Assembly (NCBI RefSeq): GCF_039548895.1
Contig: NZ_JBCLVG010000003.1
Length of the DNA: 64,000 bases
Direction: 5' to 3' (one strand)
From: Orlajensenia stereocauli
Lineage (GTDB): Bacteria > Actinomycetota > Actinomycetes > Actinomycetales > Microbacteriaceae
Positions 25,102 through 32,244 of this stretch are shown piece after piece (position 1 is the stretch's first letter; the number at the start of each line of letters is the position of its first letter). The notes beneath the pieces are model-generated. The model had not been told where the DNA came from. It made no database searches and worked only from the letters and a program-made list of their open reading frames with translations. A program made the position numbers and the translations under genes.

Positions 25102-26031
25102 TCAGGCCGCGTCGCCGGTGAGGCGCTCGAGCAGCTCGCGGTAGCGCAGCGCGGTGCGTTCGACGATCTCGCTCGGAAGGGTGGGCGGCGGCGTCACGCC
25201 GTCGTCCTCCCAGTTGGCGGCGAGCCAGTCGCGCACGATCTGCTTGTCGAAGCTGGCCATGCGCTCGGTCGGGGTCGTTCCGGTGCTCCAGGCCTCGGCA
25301 TCCCAGTACCGGCTGGAGTCGCTGGTGAGCACCTCGTCGGCGAGGGTAGTGACGCCGGTCTCCCGATCGGCGCCGAACTCGAACTTGGTGTCGGCGAGGA
25401 TGACCCCACGCCCTTCGGCCACGTGCGAGGCCTGCGCGAAGATCTCGAGCGAGAGGTCGCGCAGCTCGGCGGCGACGATGGGGCCGACGAGCTCCACGGT
25501 CTGCTCGAAGTCGATGTTCTCGTCGTGCTCGCCCATCGGCGCCTTGTACGCCGGAGTGTAGATGGGTTCGGGCAACCTGTCGCCGTTCTCCAGTCCGGCG
25601 GGAAGCGGCAGCCCGCACACAGTCTGCGTGGCCTGGTACTCCTTCCAGCCTGAACCCGTGAGGTAGCCGCGCACGACGCACTCGATCGGGAACATGTCGA
25701 GCTTCTTCACCAGCATCGCGCGACCTGAGACGGATGCCGGGATGCGGCTGGACCCGTCGACGCGGTGGTCGGGCACGAGGTGGTTGGGCACCCGCAGCTG
25801 GTCGAACCACCAGAGGCTGAGGGTGGTGAGCAGCTCGCCCTTGCCCGGGATGCCGGGCTCGAGGGCGTGATCGAAGGCACTGACGCGGTCGCTCGCGACG
25901 ACGAGCATGGTGGCATCGGCCGGGTCGACGGGTTCGTAGAGGTCGCGCACCTTGCCCGAGTAGACGCGGGTGAAGCCCGGAAGGCCCTCATCGGTGGTCG
26001 GGGCTGGCGTATGTCCTGGCGTCGCGGTCAC
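25102..26031 (-). CDS. purC: SAICAR synthetase
   Basis: The 309-residue phosphoribosylaminoimidazole-succinocarboxamide synthase condenses CAIR with aspartate. Motifs: YSGKVRDLYEP near residue 24, SDRVSAFDHALEPGIPGKG near 48, ECVVRGYLTGSGWKEYQ near 117, and ILADTKFEFG near 212. The length fits the larger actinobacterial and yeast-like class. The start is GTG at 26031, 6 nt behind a TAGACT -10 box, so the mRNA is probably leaderless. purD lies 145 nt upstream on the same strand with its own promoter. Confidence 0.96.
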   Translation of the reverse strand: MTATPGHTPAPTTDEGLPGFTRVYSGKVRDLYEPVDPADATMLVVASDRVSAFDHALEPGIPGKGELLTTLSLWWFDQLRVPNHLVPDHRVDGSSRIPASVSGRAMLVKKLDMFPIECVVRGYLTGSGWKEYQATQTVCGLPLPAGLENGDRLPEPIYTPAYKAPMGEHDENIDFEQTVELVGPIVAAELRDLSLEIFAQASHVAEGRGVILADTKFEFGADRETGVTTLADEVLTSDSSRYWDAEAWSTGTTPTERMASFDKQIVRDWLAANWEDDGVTPPPTLPSEIVERTALRYRELLERLTGDAA

Positions 26032-26037
26032 GCGCCC

Positions 26038-26043
26038 AGTCTA
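26038..26043 (-). promoter_or_regulatory. Leaderless-type -10 box of purC (TAGACT)
   Basis: On the minus strand TAGACT is followed by GGGCGC and the GTG start. No ribosome binding site fits in this gap. Confidence 0.65.
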
Positions 26044-26068
26044 CTTTCGAGCGACTGGGCGCACGGCC

Positions 26069-26119
26069 GGATGCCGCTGACGGATGCCGCCCGGCAGGCT
26101 GGATGCCGCTCGGCAGGCT
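26069..26119. repeat. Tandem 19-bp repeat built on GGATGCCGC
   Basis: GGATGCCGCCCGGCAGGCT (26082-26100) is repeated at 26101-26119 with one mismatch, and a partial copy GGATGCCGC begins at 26069. It fills the purD-purC gap. It resembles a local expansion of the hexamer GGATGC that is common across this window. Confidence 0.75.
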
Positions 26120-26176
26120 GGAATCGGCGCATCGAGCCTTCCGGATCGGATCCGGCCTGGGCTGTGGGCACGCCGG

Positions 26177-27460
26177 TCAGGACACCTTCGCGGCGATGTC
26201 GGTGCGGAACTGCCCACCCTCGAGGCCGATGCGCCCGAGGGCGTCGTAGGCGCGGGCGCGCGCCTCGGCGAAGTCGGCTCCGACGGCGACGACGCTGAGC
26301 ACGCGGCCGCCCGTGGCGACGAGCTCGCCTGCGGCATCCGTGCCCTCTGCGCCGTGGGCTGTGGCCGCGTGGGCGAGGTGCACGCCGGAGACGGATGCGG
26401 CATCCGCGAGCCCGAAAAGGATGCGCCCGGTGATGGGCGGCTCGGGGTAGTTCTCGCTGGCGATGACGACCGTGACGGCGGCGGTGTCGGAGAAGACGGG
26501 GCGCTCGAGCTCGCCGAGGGTGCCCGTGGCGGCGGCGAACAGGAGTCCGGCGAGCGGGGTCTCGAGCCGCGGGAGAACGACCTGCGTCTCTGGATCGCCG
26601 AACCGGGCGTTGAACTCGATGACGCGGATGCCCTTCGACGTGAGGATGAGCCCGCAGTAGAGCAGGCCGACGAAGGGCGTGCCCTCGGCGGCGAGCTGGC
26701 GCACGGTGGGCAGCGCGATGGTCTCGATGACCTCGTCGACGAAGGCCTGCTCCGAACCGAACTCGTCGGCGAGCCAGGGCAGCGGCGAGTAGGCGCCCAT
26801 GCCACCGGTGTTGGGGCCGGCGTCGCCGTCGAGCAGGCGCTTGAAGTCCTGCGCCGGCGAGAGGGGCAGCACGTGCTCGCCGTCGGAGAGCAGGAACAGC
26901 GAGACCTCCTGGCCGTCGAGGAACTCCTCGATGAGCACGCCGCCACGCGGCGCCCACTGGGCGGCGTGGGCGATGGCGGCGGCTCGATCGCTCGTCACGA
27001 GCACGCCCTTGCCCGCAGCGAGGCCGTCGGCCTTCACGACGTAGGGGGCGCCGAACTCGTCGAGGGCGGCGGATGCCTCCTCGACCGAGGCGGCACGCAC
27101 GGCGCGGCCGGTGGGAACGCCGGCGGCGTCCATGATGCGCTTGGCGAAGGTCTTCGACCCTTCGAGTGCTGCGGCGGCCTGATCGGGGCCGAACACGGGG
27201 ATGCCGGCGGCGCGCACGGCATCGGCGACGCCGGCAACGAGAGGAGCCTCGGGTCCGACGACGACGAGGTCGACTCCGTGCTCCGCCGCGAGGGCGGCGA
27301 CGGCATCCGGATTCTCCGCGTCGATCGGGAAGATGGGAACGTCGCCGGCGATGCCGGCGTTGCCCGGAGCAGCGATGACCTCGTGGCCGGCGGCATCCGC
27401 GAGCAGTGCGGTGATGATGGCGTGCTCGCGCGCGCCCGGGCCCAGAACGAGAATCTTCAC
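26177..27460 (-). CDS. purD: Phosphoribosylamine-glycine ligase
   Basis: The 427-residue ATP-grasp enzyme makes GAR from phosphoribosylamine, glycine and ATP. Motifs: KILVLGPGAREHA at the N-terminus, VVKADGLAAGKGV in the ATP-grasp lid, LDGDAGPNTGGMGAYSP, and metal-binding IEFNARFGDPETQ. GTG at 27460 is chosen because the protein family begins at this KILVLG strand and a TACCCT box lies 7 nt upstream; the longer reading frame runs through a hairpin. Confidence 0.96.
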   Translation of the reverse strand: MKILVLGPGAREHAIITALLADAAGHEVIAAPGNAGIAGDVPIFPIDAENPDAVAALAAEHGVDLVVVGPEAPLVAGVADAVRAAGIPVFGPDQAAAALEGSKTFAKRIMDAAGVPTGRAVRAASVEEASAALDEFGAPYVVKADGLAAGKGVLVTSDRAAAIAHAAQWAPRGGVLIEEFLDGQEVSLFLLSDGEHVLPLSPAQDFKRLLDGDAGPNTGGMGAYSPLPWLADEFGSEQAFVDEVIETIALPTVRQLAAEGTPFVGLLYCGLILTSKGIRVIEFNARFGDPETQVVLPRLETPLAGLLFAAATGTLGELERPVFSDTAAVTVVIASENYPEPPITGRILFGLADAASVSGVHLAHAATAHGAEGTDAAGELVATGGRVLSVVAVGADFAEARARAYDALGRIGLEGGQFRTDIAAKVS

Positions 27461-27467
27461 GCCCTCA

Positions 27468-27473
27468 AGGGTA
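27468..27473 (-). promoter_or_regulatory. Leaderless-type -10 box of purD (TACCCT)
   Basis: TACCCT on the minus strand is followed by TGAGGGC and GTG. The matching -35 position would fall inside the left arm of the hairpin at 27483. Confidence 0.55.
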
Positions 27474-27482
27474 GGGGATGCA

Positions 27483-27542
27483 CCGAGTTGCCCACTTCCG
27501 CTGGTCACGTGCGCCCGACACTAGCGGAAGTGGGCAACTCGG
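27483..27542. repeat. Long perfect inverted repeat H2 between divergent genes
   Basis: A 20-nt arm at 27483-27502 is the exact reverse complement of 27523-27542, with a 20-nt loop. The arms contain TTGCCCACTTCCGC, shared with the element at 53567. It lies between the divergent purD and sterol-carrier genes, so it cannot be a terminator for either. It is positioned to affect both promoters. Confidence 0.85.
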
Positions 27543-27570
27543 CGGGTGCGCGAGACAGTCGGGTGCGCAC

Positions 27571-27576
27571 GACAAT
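27571..27576 (+). promoter_or_regulatory. Leaderless-type -10 box (GACAAT)
   Basis: GACAAT ends 6 nt before the ATG at 27583. The intervening GGAGAC could also act as a weak ribosome binding site. Confidence 0.45.
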
Positions 27577-27582
27577 GGAGAC

Positions 27583-27945
27583 ATGGGACGCGCGCGCATC
27601 GATGAGGGACAGGGGCTGGCCGCCCTGCGGCTGTGGCAGGCGGATGCCGTATCCGCGAGCCGTGACACGAAGGCCATGGCCGTGCGGTTCACGCTGCAGG
27701 CTCTCGCCGATCGCGCTCCGGGCAACACCGTCGAGGTGAGGGTTCCGCCGTTCGGCGCCACGCAGTGCATCGAGGGACCCCGGCACACGCGTGGAACACC
27801 GCCGAACGTCATCGAGACCGATGCGGCGACCTGGCTCGCGCTCGCCACAGGAGCCGAGGCCTGGGACGACGCTCTCGGCTCCGGCCGGGTGCACGCCTCT
27901 GGCCAGCGCGCGCAGCTCGACGGGCTGTTGCCGGTCGTACGGTAG
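27583..27945 (+). CDS. Sterol-carrier-family (SCP2-like) protein
   Basis: This 120-residue protein has the actinobacterial sterol carrier family pattern: an N-terminal helix with LAALRLWQADAV, strands KAMAVRFTLQALADRAPGNTVEVRVPPFGA, and a C-terminal helix following TPPNVIETDAATWLALATG. In actinobacteria such genes commonly neighbour purine genes, as here beside purD. A lipid-binding role is implied by the family name only. The short product lacks any membrane segment. Confidence 0.75.
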   Translation: MGRARIDEGQGLAALRLWQADAVSASRDTKAMAVRFTLQALADRAPGNTVEVRVPPFGATQCIEGPRHTRGTPPNVIETDAATWLALATGAEAWDDALGSGRVHASGQRAQLDGLLPVVR

Positions 27946-28092
27946 CGGGCCGCTCAGCACCACGGTCATCCCGCTGGAAGAAGGCACGGGAGCGAAGCGA
28001 GCGCGTCGAGCCACCTCGACGGCGACATCGTGGCTGTCTTCGGCGAGCGGAGTTGGGCGAGCGTGACGCGCTTCGGACGCCGACTTCGTCCA

Positions 28093-28209
28093 GTGAGCGA
28101 CTCGGGCTGGTGGATCTGGGCCGTCGTGGCGCTGCTCGTGATCGCGGCAGTCGTGGCCGCCGTCATCCTGCGACGTCGGGCCGTGGCAGCGCGGGCCGAC
28201 AAGCAGTAA
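28093..28209 (+). CDS. Small single-pass membrane protein
   Basis: A 38-codon reading frame (GTG at 28093; an in-frame GTG at 28063 would add ten residues) encodes VSDSGWWIW followed by an unbroken hydrophobic helix and a basic tail RRRAVAARADKQ. This matches a one-helix protein with the positive end inside. Direct evidence for expression is lacking: no clear ribosome binding site or -10 box was found. Confidence 0.5.
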   Translation: MSDSGWWIWAVVALLVIAAVVAAVILRRRAVAARADKQ

Positions 28210-28306
28210 CCAGCGGGCCGCACCCGATGTGCGGGGAGGGTCCGGTCTCCGGACCGCCCCGCACATCGTGCTGCCGGCGAATGGGCATCGGGCTCCGAAC
28301 GGGTGG

Positions 28307-28312
28307 GACAAT
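28307..28312 (+). promoter_or_regulatory. Leaderless-type -10 box (GACAAT)
   Basis: GACAAT is followed by GAAGGA and GTG. GAAGGA touches the start codon, too close to act as a Shine-Dalgarno site, which favours leaderless translation. Confidence 0.5.
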
Positions 28313-28318
28313 GAAGGA

Positions 28319-28681
28319 GTGAGCCTCGAGAACCCCGCCGATCGTCCGTCCTCCGAACCCGATGGGGTGGCGGATGCCGCTGACGACGCCGCGAATGTGG
28401 AGATCGAGCGCGGCGAGGCCGTGGTGCGTCGCTCGCCGCGCTACCTGCGATTCCTGCTCTCCGGCGCCATCGTCGGAATCGTGGTGGCGCTCATCCTCAC
28501 CGTGACGTTCCCAGCCAACGACGAGTTCAGCATCGGCCAGGTCTTCGGCTTCCTGCTGCTGCTCTGCGGTGTCATCGGCATGACGCTGGGCGCCGTGGTC
28601 GCGCTGGTCTTCGACCGTGTCCTGGCCAAACGCGCTCACACCGAGCAGGTCGAGCACACGACGCTGACGACACCCGAGTGA
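28319..28681 (+). CDS. Two-helix membrane protein of unknown function
   Basis: The 120-residue protein has an acidic N-terminus (about 45 residues), then two membrane helices (about 46-65 and 75-97) joined by a short loop with TFPANDEF. The C-terminal tail RVLAKRAHTEQVEH is polar. GTG at 28319 is chosen over the longer frame because a -10 box ends 6 nt upstream. I do not recognise a characterised family; related actinobacterial proteins carry vague potassium-transporter labels that the sequence does not support. Confidence 0.6.
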   Translation: MSLENPADRPSSEPDGVADAADDAANVEIERGEAVVRRSPRYLRFLLSGAIVGIVVALILTVTFPANDEFSIGQVFGFLLLLCGVIGMTLGAVVALVFDRVLAKRAHTEQVEHTTLTTPE

Positions 28682-28754
28682 CCGCTCGCTGAGGCCTTCC
28701 CGCTCGCTCAGCCGTCCCGCTCGCTGAGGCCCGGACGAAGTCCGCGGTCGAAGC
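28682..28754. repeat. Dispersed stop-associated repeat, full copy plus two partial copies
   Basis: CCGCTCGCTGAGG, CCGCTCGCTCAG and a complete unit at 28717-28754 (ending GACGAAGTCCGCGGTCGAAGC) follow the stop codon at 28681 directly. Orientation is opposite to the copy at 3154. Confidence 0.75.
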
Positions 28755-28790
28755 TGCGGCGGCGCCGGGATCCTCCCTCCGGAGCGGCCG

Positions 28791-29072
28791 TCAGAGGACG
28801 GTTCCTCGCAGGCTGTCGATGGGTTGTTCGTCCCAGGTCGTGAAGGGATCATCACCGACCTCGGCCATCAGCGGCCCGGAAGCGGCCCGGGCATCGCTGG
28901 CGGACTCCCATACGGCGATTCCGACGAGTCGTCCGCCGGCGTCGTCGACGATGCCCGTCCAGACGAAGCCGGGCTGCTGACGAGCCACGTGGCTGTATCG
29001 CTTCATCGAGTCGACGACAGCCCCACGATGCTCGGCGCGAGGAGAATGAACGGACACGACGGCGTAGGTCAT
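28791..29072 (-). CDS. Small dimeric alpha-beta barrel (ABM-like) protein
   Basis: The 93-residue protein has the ferredoxin-like alternation of antibiotic-biosynthesis-monooxygenase-type proteins: strand TYAVVSVHS, helix with VVDSMKRYSHVARQQPGF, strand WTGIVDDAGGRLVGIAVWES, and helix DARAASGPLMAEVG. No catalytic residue can be named. It stands alone, and its stop faces a repeat cluster. Confidence 0.6.
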   Translation of the reverse strand: MTYAVVSVHSPRAEHRGAVVDSMKRYSHVARQQPGFVWTGIVDDAGGRLVGIAVWESASDARAASGPLMAEVGDDPFTTWDEQPIDSLRGTVL

Positions 29073-29176
29073 GCGGCATCACAGCACACTATGGCCGGTC
29101 TCTCAACCCTGCGGCGGTCTCCGCGTCGCTCGGACTTCGCTGTCGAGTCGTCGGAGCGCAGTGATAGAACGGCGGG

Positions 29177-29962
29177 ATGGACAAGATTCTCACGTTCCCG
29201 GATCAGCTGCGGCTGATCAGCGAGCGGTCGAACGTTTTCCGCGCTGCGGTCGCCGCGGCGCCCAGCCTCGATGTTCAGATGCTGACCCATCCCTCACGGA
29301 CGCTGTTCGATCACGTGCAGCACGTGGGCCTGGGTCGTCGCAAGGCAGCAGCCATCGTCACAGCCGGGCCGGCGGACGGTCCGCCAGAGGAGTCAGCGTG
29401 GGGAGGCGGCACTGGTGCGCCTCGGGAGCGCGAGGCTCTCCTGGCCTGGTGGGCAGAGTCCGTCGGGCACCTGGAGAGGGTGCTGCGCGAGGCGGGTCCG
29501 GATCGCGAGTGCTGGACATGGTGGGCGGACTCGCCCTCGCCGCAGACCTCCGGGGCGTGGGCGCGGCGACAGCTCCACGAGATCGCGGTGCACACCTATG
29601 ACGTCCAGCTCACTGGGGGTGCCCCGAAGCCGATACCGGAGACCATCGCCCTCGACGGTTTCGACGACTGCCAGTTCACCCTCTGCGCGACGACGGTCGC
29701 CTGGCCGCACGACCCCGCCATCGTCGACTACCACGCCACCGAGGGCCGCTCCTGGCGCCTCCGGCTGTCCGACGACGGCGCACAGGTCACCCGCCTCGCG
29801 CCAGCTTCCGGTGAGGACCCAGTCACGGTCGACGCCTCCGCCCGGGGCACGGCCAGTGACCTGGTGCTGTTCTTCTATGGCCGCATACCGCTGGATTCCC
29901 TCCAGTTCGAAGGCGACCGTCGTATCTTCGATCAGCTCGGAGCCTGGGACCCGTCCGTGTGA
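29177..29962 (+). CDS. Maleylpyruvate-isomerase-family mycothiol-dependent protein
   Basis: This 261-residue DinB-like protein has an N-terminal four-helix domain in which a family metal motif appears as RRQLHEIAVHTYD (about residues 135-147). An SCP2-like C-terminal region (about 165-255) follows. Members use mycothiol, the actinobacterial thiol, in isomerisation or transfer reactions. FPDQLRLISERSNVFRAAV is the usual first helix. The substrate is unknown. No strong ribosome binding site precedes the ATG at 29177. Confidence 0.75.
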   Translation: MDKILTFPDQLRLISERSNVFRAAVAAAPSLDVQMLTHPSRTLFDHVQHVGLGRRKAAAIVTAGPADGPPEESAWGGGTGAPREREALLAWWAESVGHLERVLREAGPDRECWTWWADSPSPQTSGAWARRQLHEIAVHTYDVQLTGGAPKPIPETIALDGFDDCQFTLCATTVAWPHDPAIVDYHATEGRSWRLRLSDDGAQVTRLAPASGEDPVTVDASARGTASDLVLFFYGRIPLDSLQFEGDRRIFDQLGAWDPSV

Positions 29963-30085
29963 CGGCCCGACCTGCGATCTCGTGCATCCGAGGCCGCATC
30001 GACGTCGCAGGAATCCGGCTCGGGTGGTTACGCTCGCGATCACTGCATCGATCGGCCGTCGACCTCACTGCACCCGCGCGTCGAC

Positions 30086-30116
30086 CGCGCGCTTCGCGCG
30101 AGCCTCAGCGAACGGG
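30086..30116. repeat. Dispersed stop-associated repeat, short copy
   Basis: GCGCGCTTCGCGCGAGCCTC followed by AGCGAACGGGA lies 2 nt from the purF stop. It lacks the central GGACTTCGTCC hairpin but keeps both ends of the unit. Confidence 0.6.
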
Positions 30117-30117
30117 A

Positions 30118-31575
30118 TCAGGAGAGCTGCGTGCGCTCGACCCAGTCGAGGTACTCGGGCGTCACGGTGCCGGTGACGTACTCGCCGGTGAAGCACGAGA
30201 GGTCGAGGTCGGTCACGTCGCTGCCCTCGATGATGGCAGAACGCAGGTCGGCCACCTCCTGGTAGATCATCGCGTCGGCACCCAGCTCGGCACCGATCTC
30301 GGGGATCTTGCGTCCGGCGGCGACGAGCTCGGTGCGCGACGGCATGTTGATGCCGTAGACGTGCGGGTAGCGCACAGGGGGAGCCGCCGAGGTGAAGGTG
30401 ACCTTGTTGGCGCCGGCGGCGCGAGCCATCTCGACGATCTCCTTGGAGGTCGTGCCTCGCACGATGGAGTCGTCGACGATGAGGATGTTCTTGCCCTTGA
30501 ATTCCGTGCCCATGGCGTTCAGCTTCTGGCGCACACTCTTCTTGCGCTGGGCCTGGCCCGGCATGATGAAGGTGCGGCCGATGTAGCGGTTCTTGTAGAA
30601 GCCCTCGCGGTACTCGATGCCGAGCTTCTGGGCCACCTGCATGGCGGCCGGGCGCGACGAGTCCGGAATCGGCATGACGACATCGATGTCGCCCTTGTCC
30701 ATGTGGGTCGCGATGGTGTCGGCCAGGCGATCGCCCATGCGCAGGCGCGCCTCGTAGACCGAGATGCCGTTCATCACCGAGTCGGGGCGCGCGAGGTAGA
30801 CGTACTCGAACGAGCACGGCACCAGGCGGGGGTTCCGGGCGCACTGCTTCGAGTGCAGCGTGCCATCGAGCGAGATGAAGATGGCCTCGCCCGGGGCGAC
30901 GTCGCGCACGATCTCGTAGTCGCCGTTCTCGAGCACGAGCGACTCCGAGGCGACGATCCACTCCTCCTTGCCGGCATCCGTCACGCGGCGACCGAGGATG
31001 AGGGGGCGGATGCCGTACGGGTCGCGGAACGCCAGCAGGCCGTAGCCCGCGATGAGCGAGATGACGGCGTACGAGCCCTCGACGCGCTCGTGCACCTGGG
31101 TGACGGCGTCGAAGATCTGGGCGGGGTCGAGCGAGAGGCTCGTGATCTGGCCCTGCAGTTCGGTCGCGAGGACGTTGAGCAGCATCTCCGTGTCGCTCGC
31201 CGAGTTCACGTGGCGGCGGTCGATGCGGAACAGGTCGTCGCTGAGCTCGCGGGTGTTGGTGAGGTTTCCGTTGTGCACGAGGATGATGCCGTAGGGCGCG
31301 TTCACGTAGAACGGCTGCGCCTCGTCCTCCCGCTCTGCGGCGCCCTTCGTGGCGTAGCGCACGTGGCCGAGGCCCATGTTGCCCATCAAGGAGCGCATGT
31401 CGCGGGTGCGGAACGCCTCGCGCACCTGTCCCTTGGCCTTCGTGATGTGGAAGGTCGGGCCGTCGGCCGTCGCGATTCCTGTCGAGTCCTGCCCGCGGTG
31501 CTGCAGGAGGAGGAGGCTGTCGTAGACCTGCTGATTGGCCGCCTCAGTCGAGACGATGCCGACGATGCCGCACAT
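30118..31575 (-). CDS. purF: Amidophosphoribosyltransferase
   Basis: This 485-residue enzyme commits PRPP to purine synthesis. The ATG at 31575 gives MCGIVGIVS, so C2 becomes the N-terminal nucleophile. The Ntn glutaminase domain spans residues 2 to about 235 (LLLQHRGQDSTGIA, LVHNGNLTN). The PRTase domain follows, with PRPP motif ILIVDDSIVRGTTSKEIV. Four spaced cysteines, including CARNPRLVPC, resemble the Fe-S-cluster type of PurF. It is not adjacent to purM here; 2.8 kb and three genes separate them. Confidence 0.96.
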   Translation of the reverse strand: MCGIVGIVSTEAANQQVYDSLLLLQHRGQDSTGIATADGPTFHITKAKGQVREAFRTRDMRSLMGNMGLGHVRYATKGAAEREDEAQPFYVNAPYGIILVHNGNLTNTRELSDDLFRIDRRHVNSASDTEMLLNVLATELQGQITSLSLDPAQIFDAVTQVHERVEGSYAVISLIAGYGLLAFRDPYGIRPLILGRRVTDAGKEEWIVASESLVLENGDYEIVRDVAPGEAIFISLDGTLHSKQCARNPRLVPCSFEYVYLARPDSVMNGISVYEARLRMGDRLADTIATHMDKGDIDVVMPIPDSSRPAAMQVAQKLGIEYREGFYKNRYIGRTFIMPGQAQRKKSVRQKLNAMGTEFKGKNILIVDDSIVRGTTSKEIVEMARAAGANKVTFTSAAPPVRYPHVYGINMPSRTELVAAGRKIPEIGAELGADAMIYQEVADLRSAIIEGSDVTDLDLSCFTGEYVTGTVTPEYLDWVERTQLS

Positions 31576-31661
31576 GCGGAGAGGGCTCCCGGGGGTTGGC
31601 TTCTCGGCCCTGATTCGAGCCGCGTCAAGTCTCGCACATCGCAGGCTGCGGATTCGCTGCA

Positions 31662-31696
31662 CGGATGCCGCCCGCTGCGCATGCGAGCGGCATCCG
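31662..31696. terminator. Inverted repeat made of CGGATGCCGC
   Basis: CGGATGCCGC at 31662-31671 pairs perfectly with GCGGCATCCG at 31687-31696 around a 15-nt loop. It is 11 nt past the stop of the AhpD-like gene (minus strand) and 87 nt upstream of purF. It may end the former transcript. Confidence 0.6.
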
Positions 31697-31706
31697 ATCA
31701 GGCGGG

Positions 31707-32198
31707 TCAGTCGCGGTCGCGCCGAGGACGCCAGGCGCGGGTCGCCACGGCGATGGCGTTCCACGCATTGATCGTCACGATGGCGGCGAGGAGCGCGCCG
31801 ACCTCGTCGTCCGAGAAGACCGCACGGGCTTCGTCGACGACCTCGTCCGGCACGTGTGTGTCGGCCAGACGGGTCACCGACTCGGTGAACGCGAGGGCCG
31901 CGCGCTCACGCGCGGTGAAGAAGCCGGACTCCTTCCAGACCGCCACGGCGTGCACGCGCTGGTGGGTGTCGCCGACCGCCACGGCGGCCCTGCTGTGCTG
32001 ATCGACGCAATAGGCGCATCCGTTCAGCTGGGACGCCCGCAGGCGCACGAGCTCCCGGAGCCGGGCATCGAAGCCCACCCTGTCGAGTTCGGCCGTTGCC
32101 GCCTCGTCGAGAACGCTCATGGCTCTCGAGTAACCGGGCGTCGCACTGTCGAAGTCGATGCGCACAGGGATGCTGATGAAGGTGTCAGTTGTCGTCAT
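31707..32198 (-). CDS. AhpD-like carboxymuconolactone-decarboxylase-family protein
   Basis: This 163-residue alkylhydroperoxidase-D-like protein has the redox motif C61-A-Y-C64 with H68 (NGCAYCVDQHS). The surrounding LRELVRLRASQLN and VTRLADTHVPDEVV blocks are typical of the family. It probably acts as a peroxide-related thiol protein rather than a true carboxymuconolactone decarboxylase. It is divergent from a MocR regulator 46 nt away, an arrangement that suggests control by that regulator. The ATG at 32198 has TAGCGT 7 nt upstream. Confidence 0.82.
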   Translation of the reverse strand: MTTTDTFISIPVRIDFDSATPGYSRAMSVLDEAATAELDRVGFDARLRELVRLRASQLNGCAYCVDQHSRAAVAVGDTHQRVHAVAVWKESGFFTARERAALAFTESVTRLADTHVPDEVVDEARAVFSDDEVGALLAAIVTINAWNAIAVATRAWRPRRDRD

Positions 32199-32205
32199 GA
32201 CTCCC

Positions 32206-32236
32206 ACGCTAGGAAGGAATGGCGCACTGCTACAGT
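32206..32236. promoter_or_regulatory. Back-to-back leaderless-type promoters
   Basis: The minus strand has TAGCGT (32206-32211) 7 nt before the AhpD-like ATG. The plus strand has TACAGT (32231-32236) 8 nt before the MocR ATG. Their -35 regions must overlap, so a bound MocR would affect both genes. Confidence 0.6.
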
Positions 32237-32244
32237 CCATTCCG

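Noticed and set aside
30118..31575. Longer purF start at 31764
   Set aside because: PurF requires Cys directly after the initiator Met. Only ATG 31575 (MCGIVG) provides it; the upstream extension is low-complexity Arg-rich sequence.
31707..32198. True 4-carboxymuconolactone decarboxylase (pcaC)
   Set aside because: The CxxC-x3-H motif is that of AhpD-like thiol proteins, and PcaC activity is already supplied by the PcaL fusion in the pca operon.
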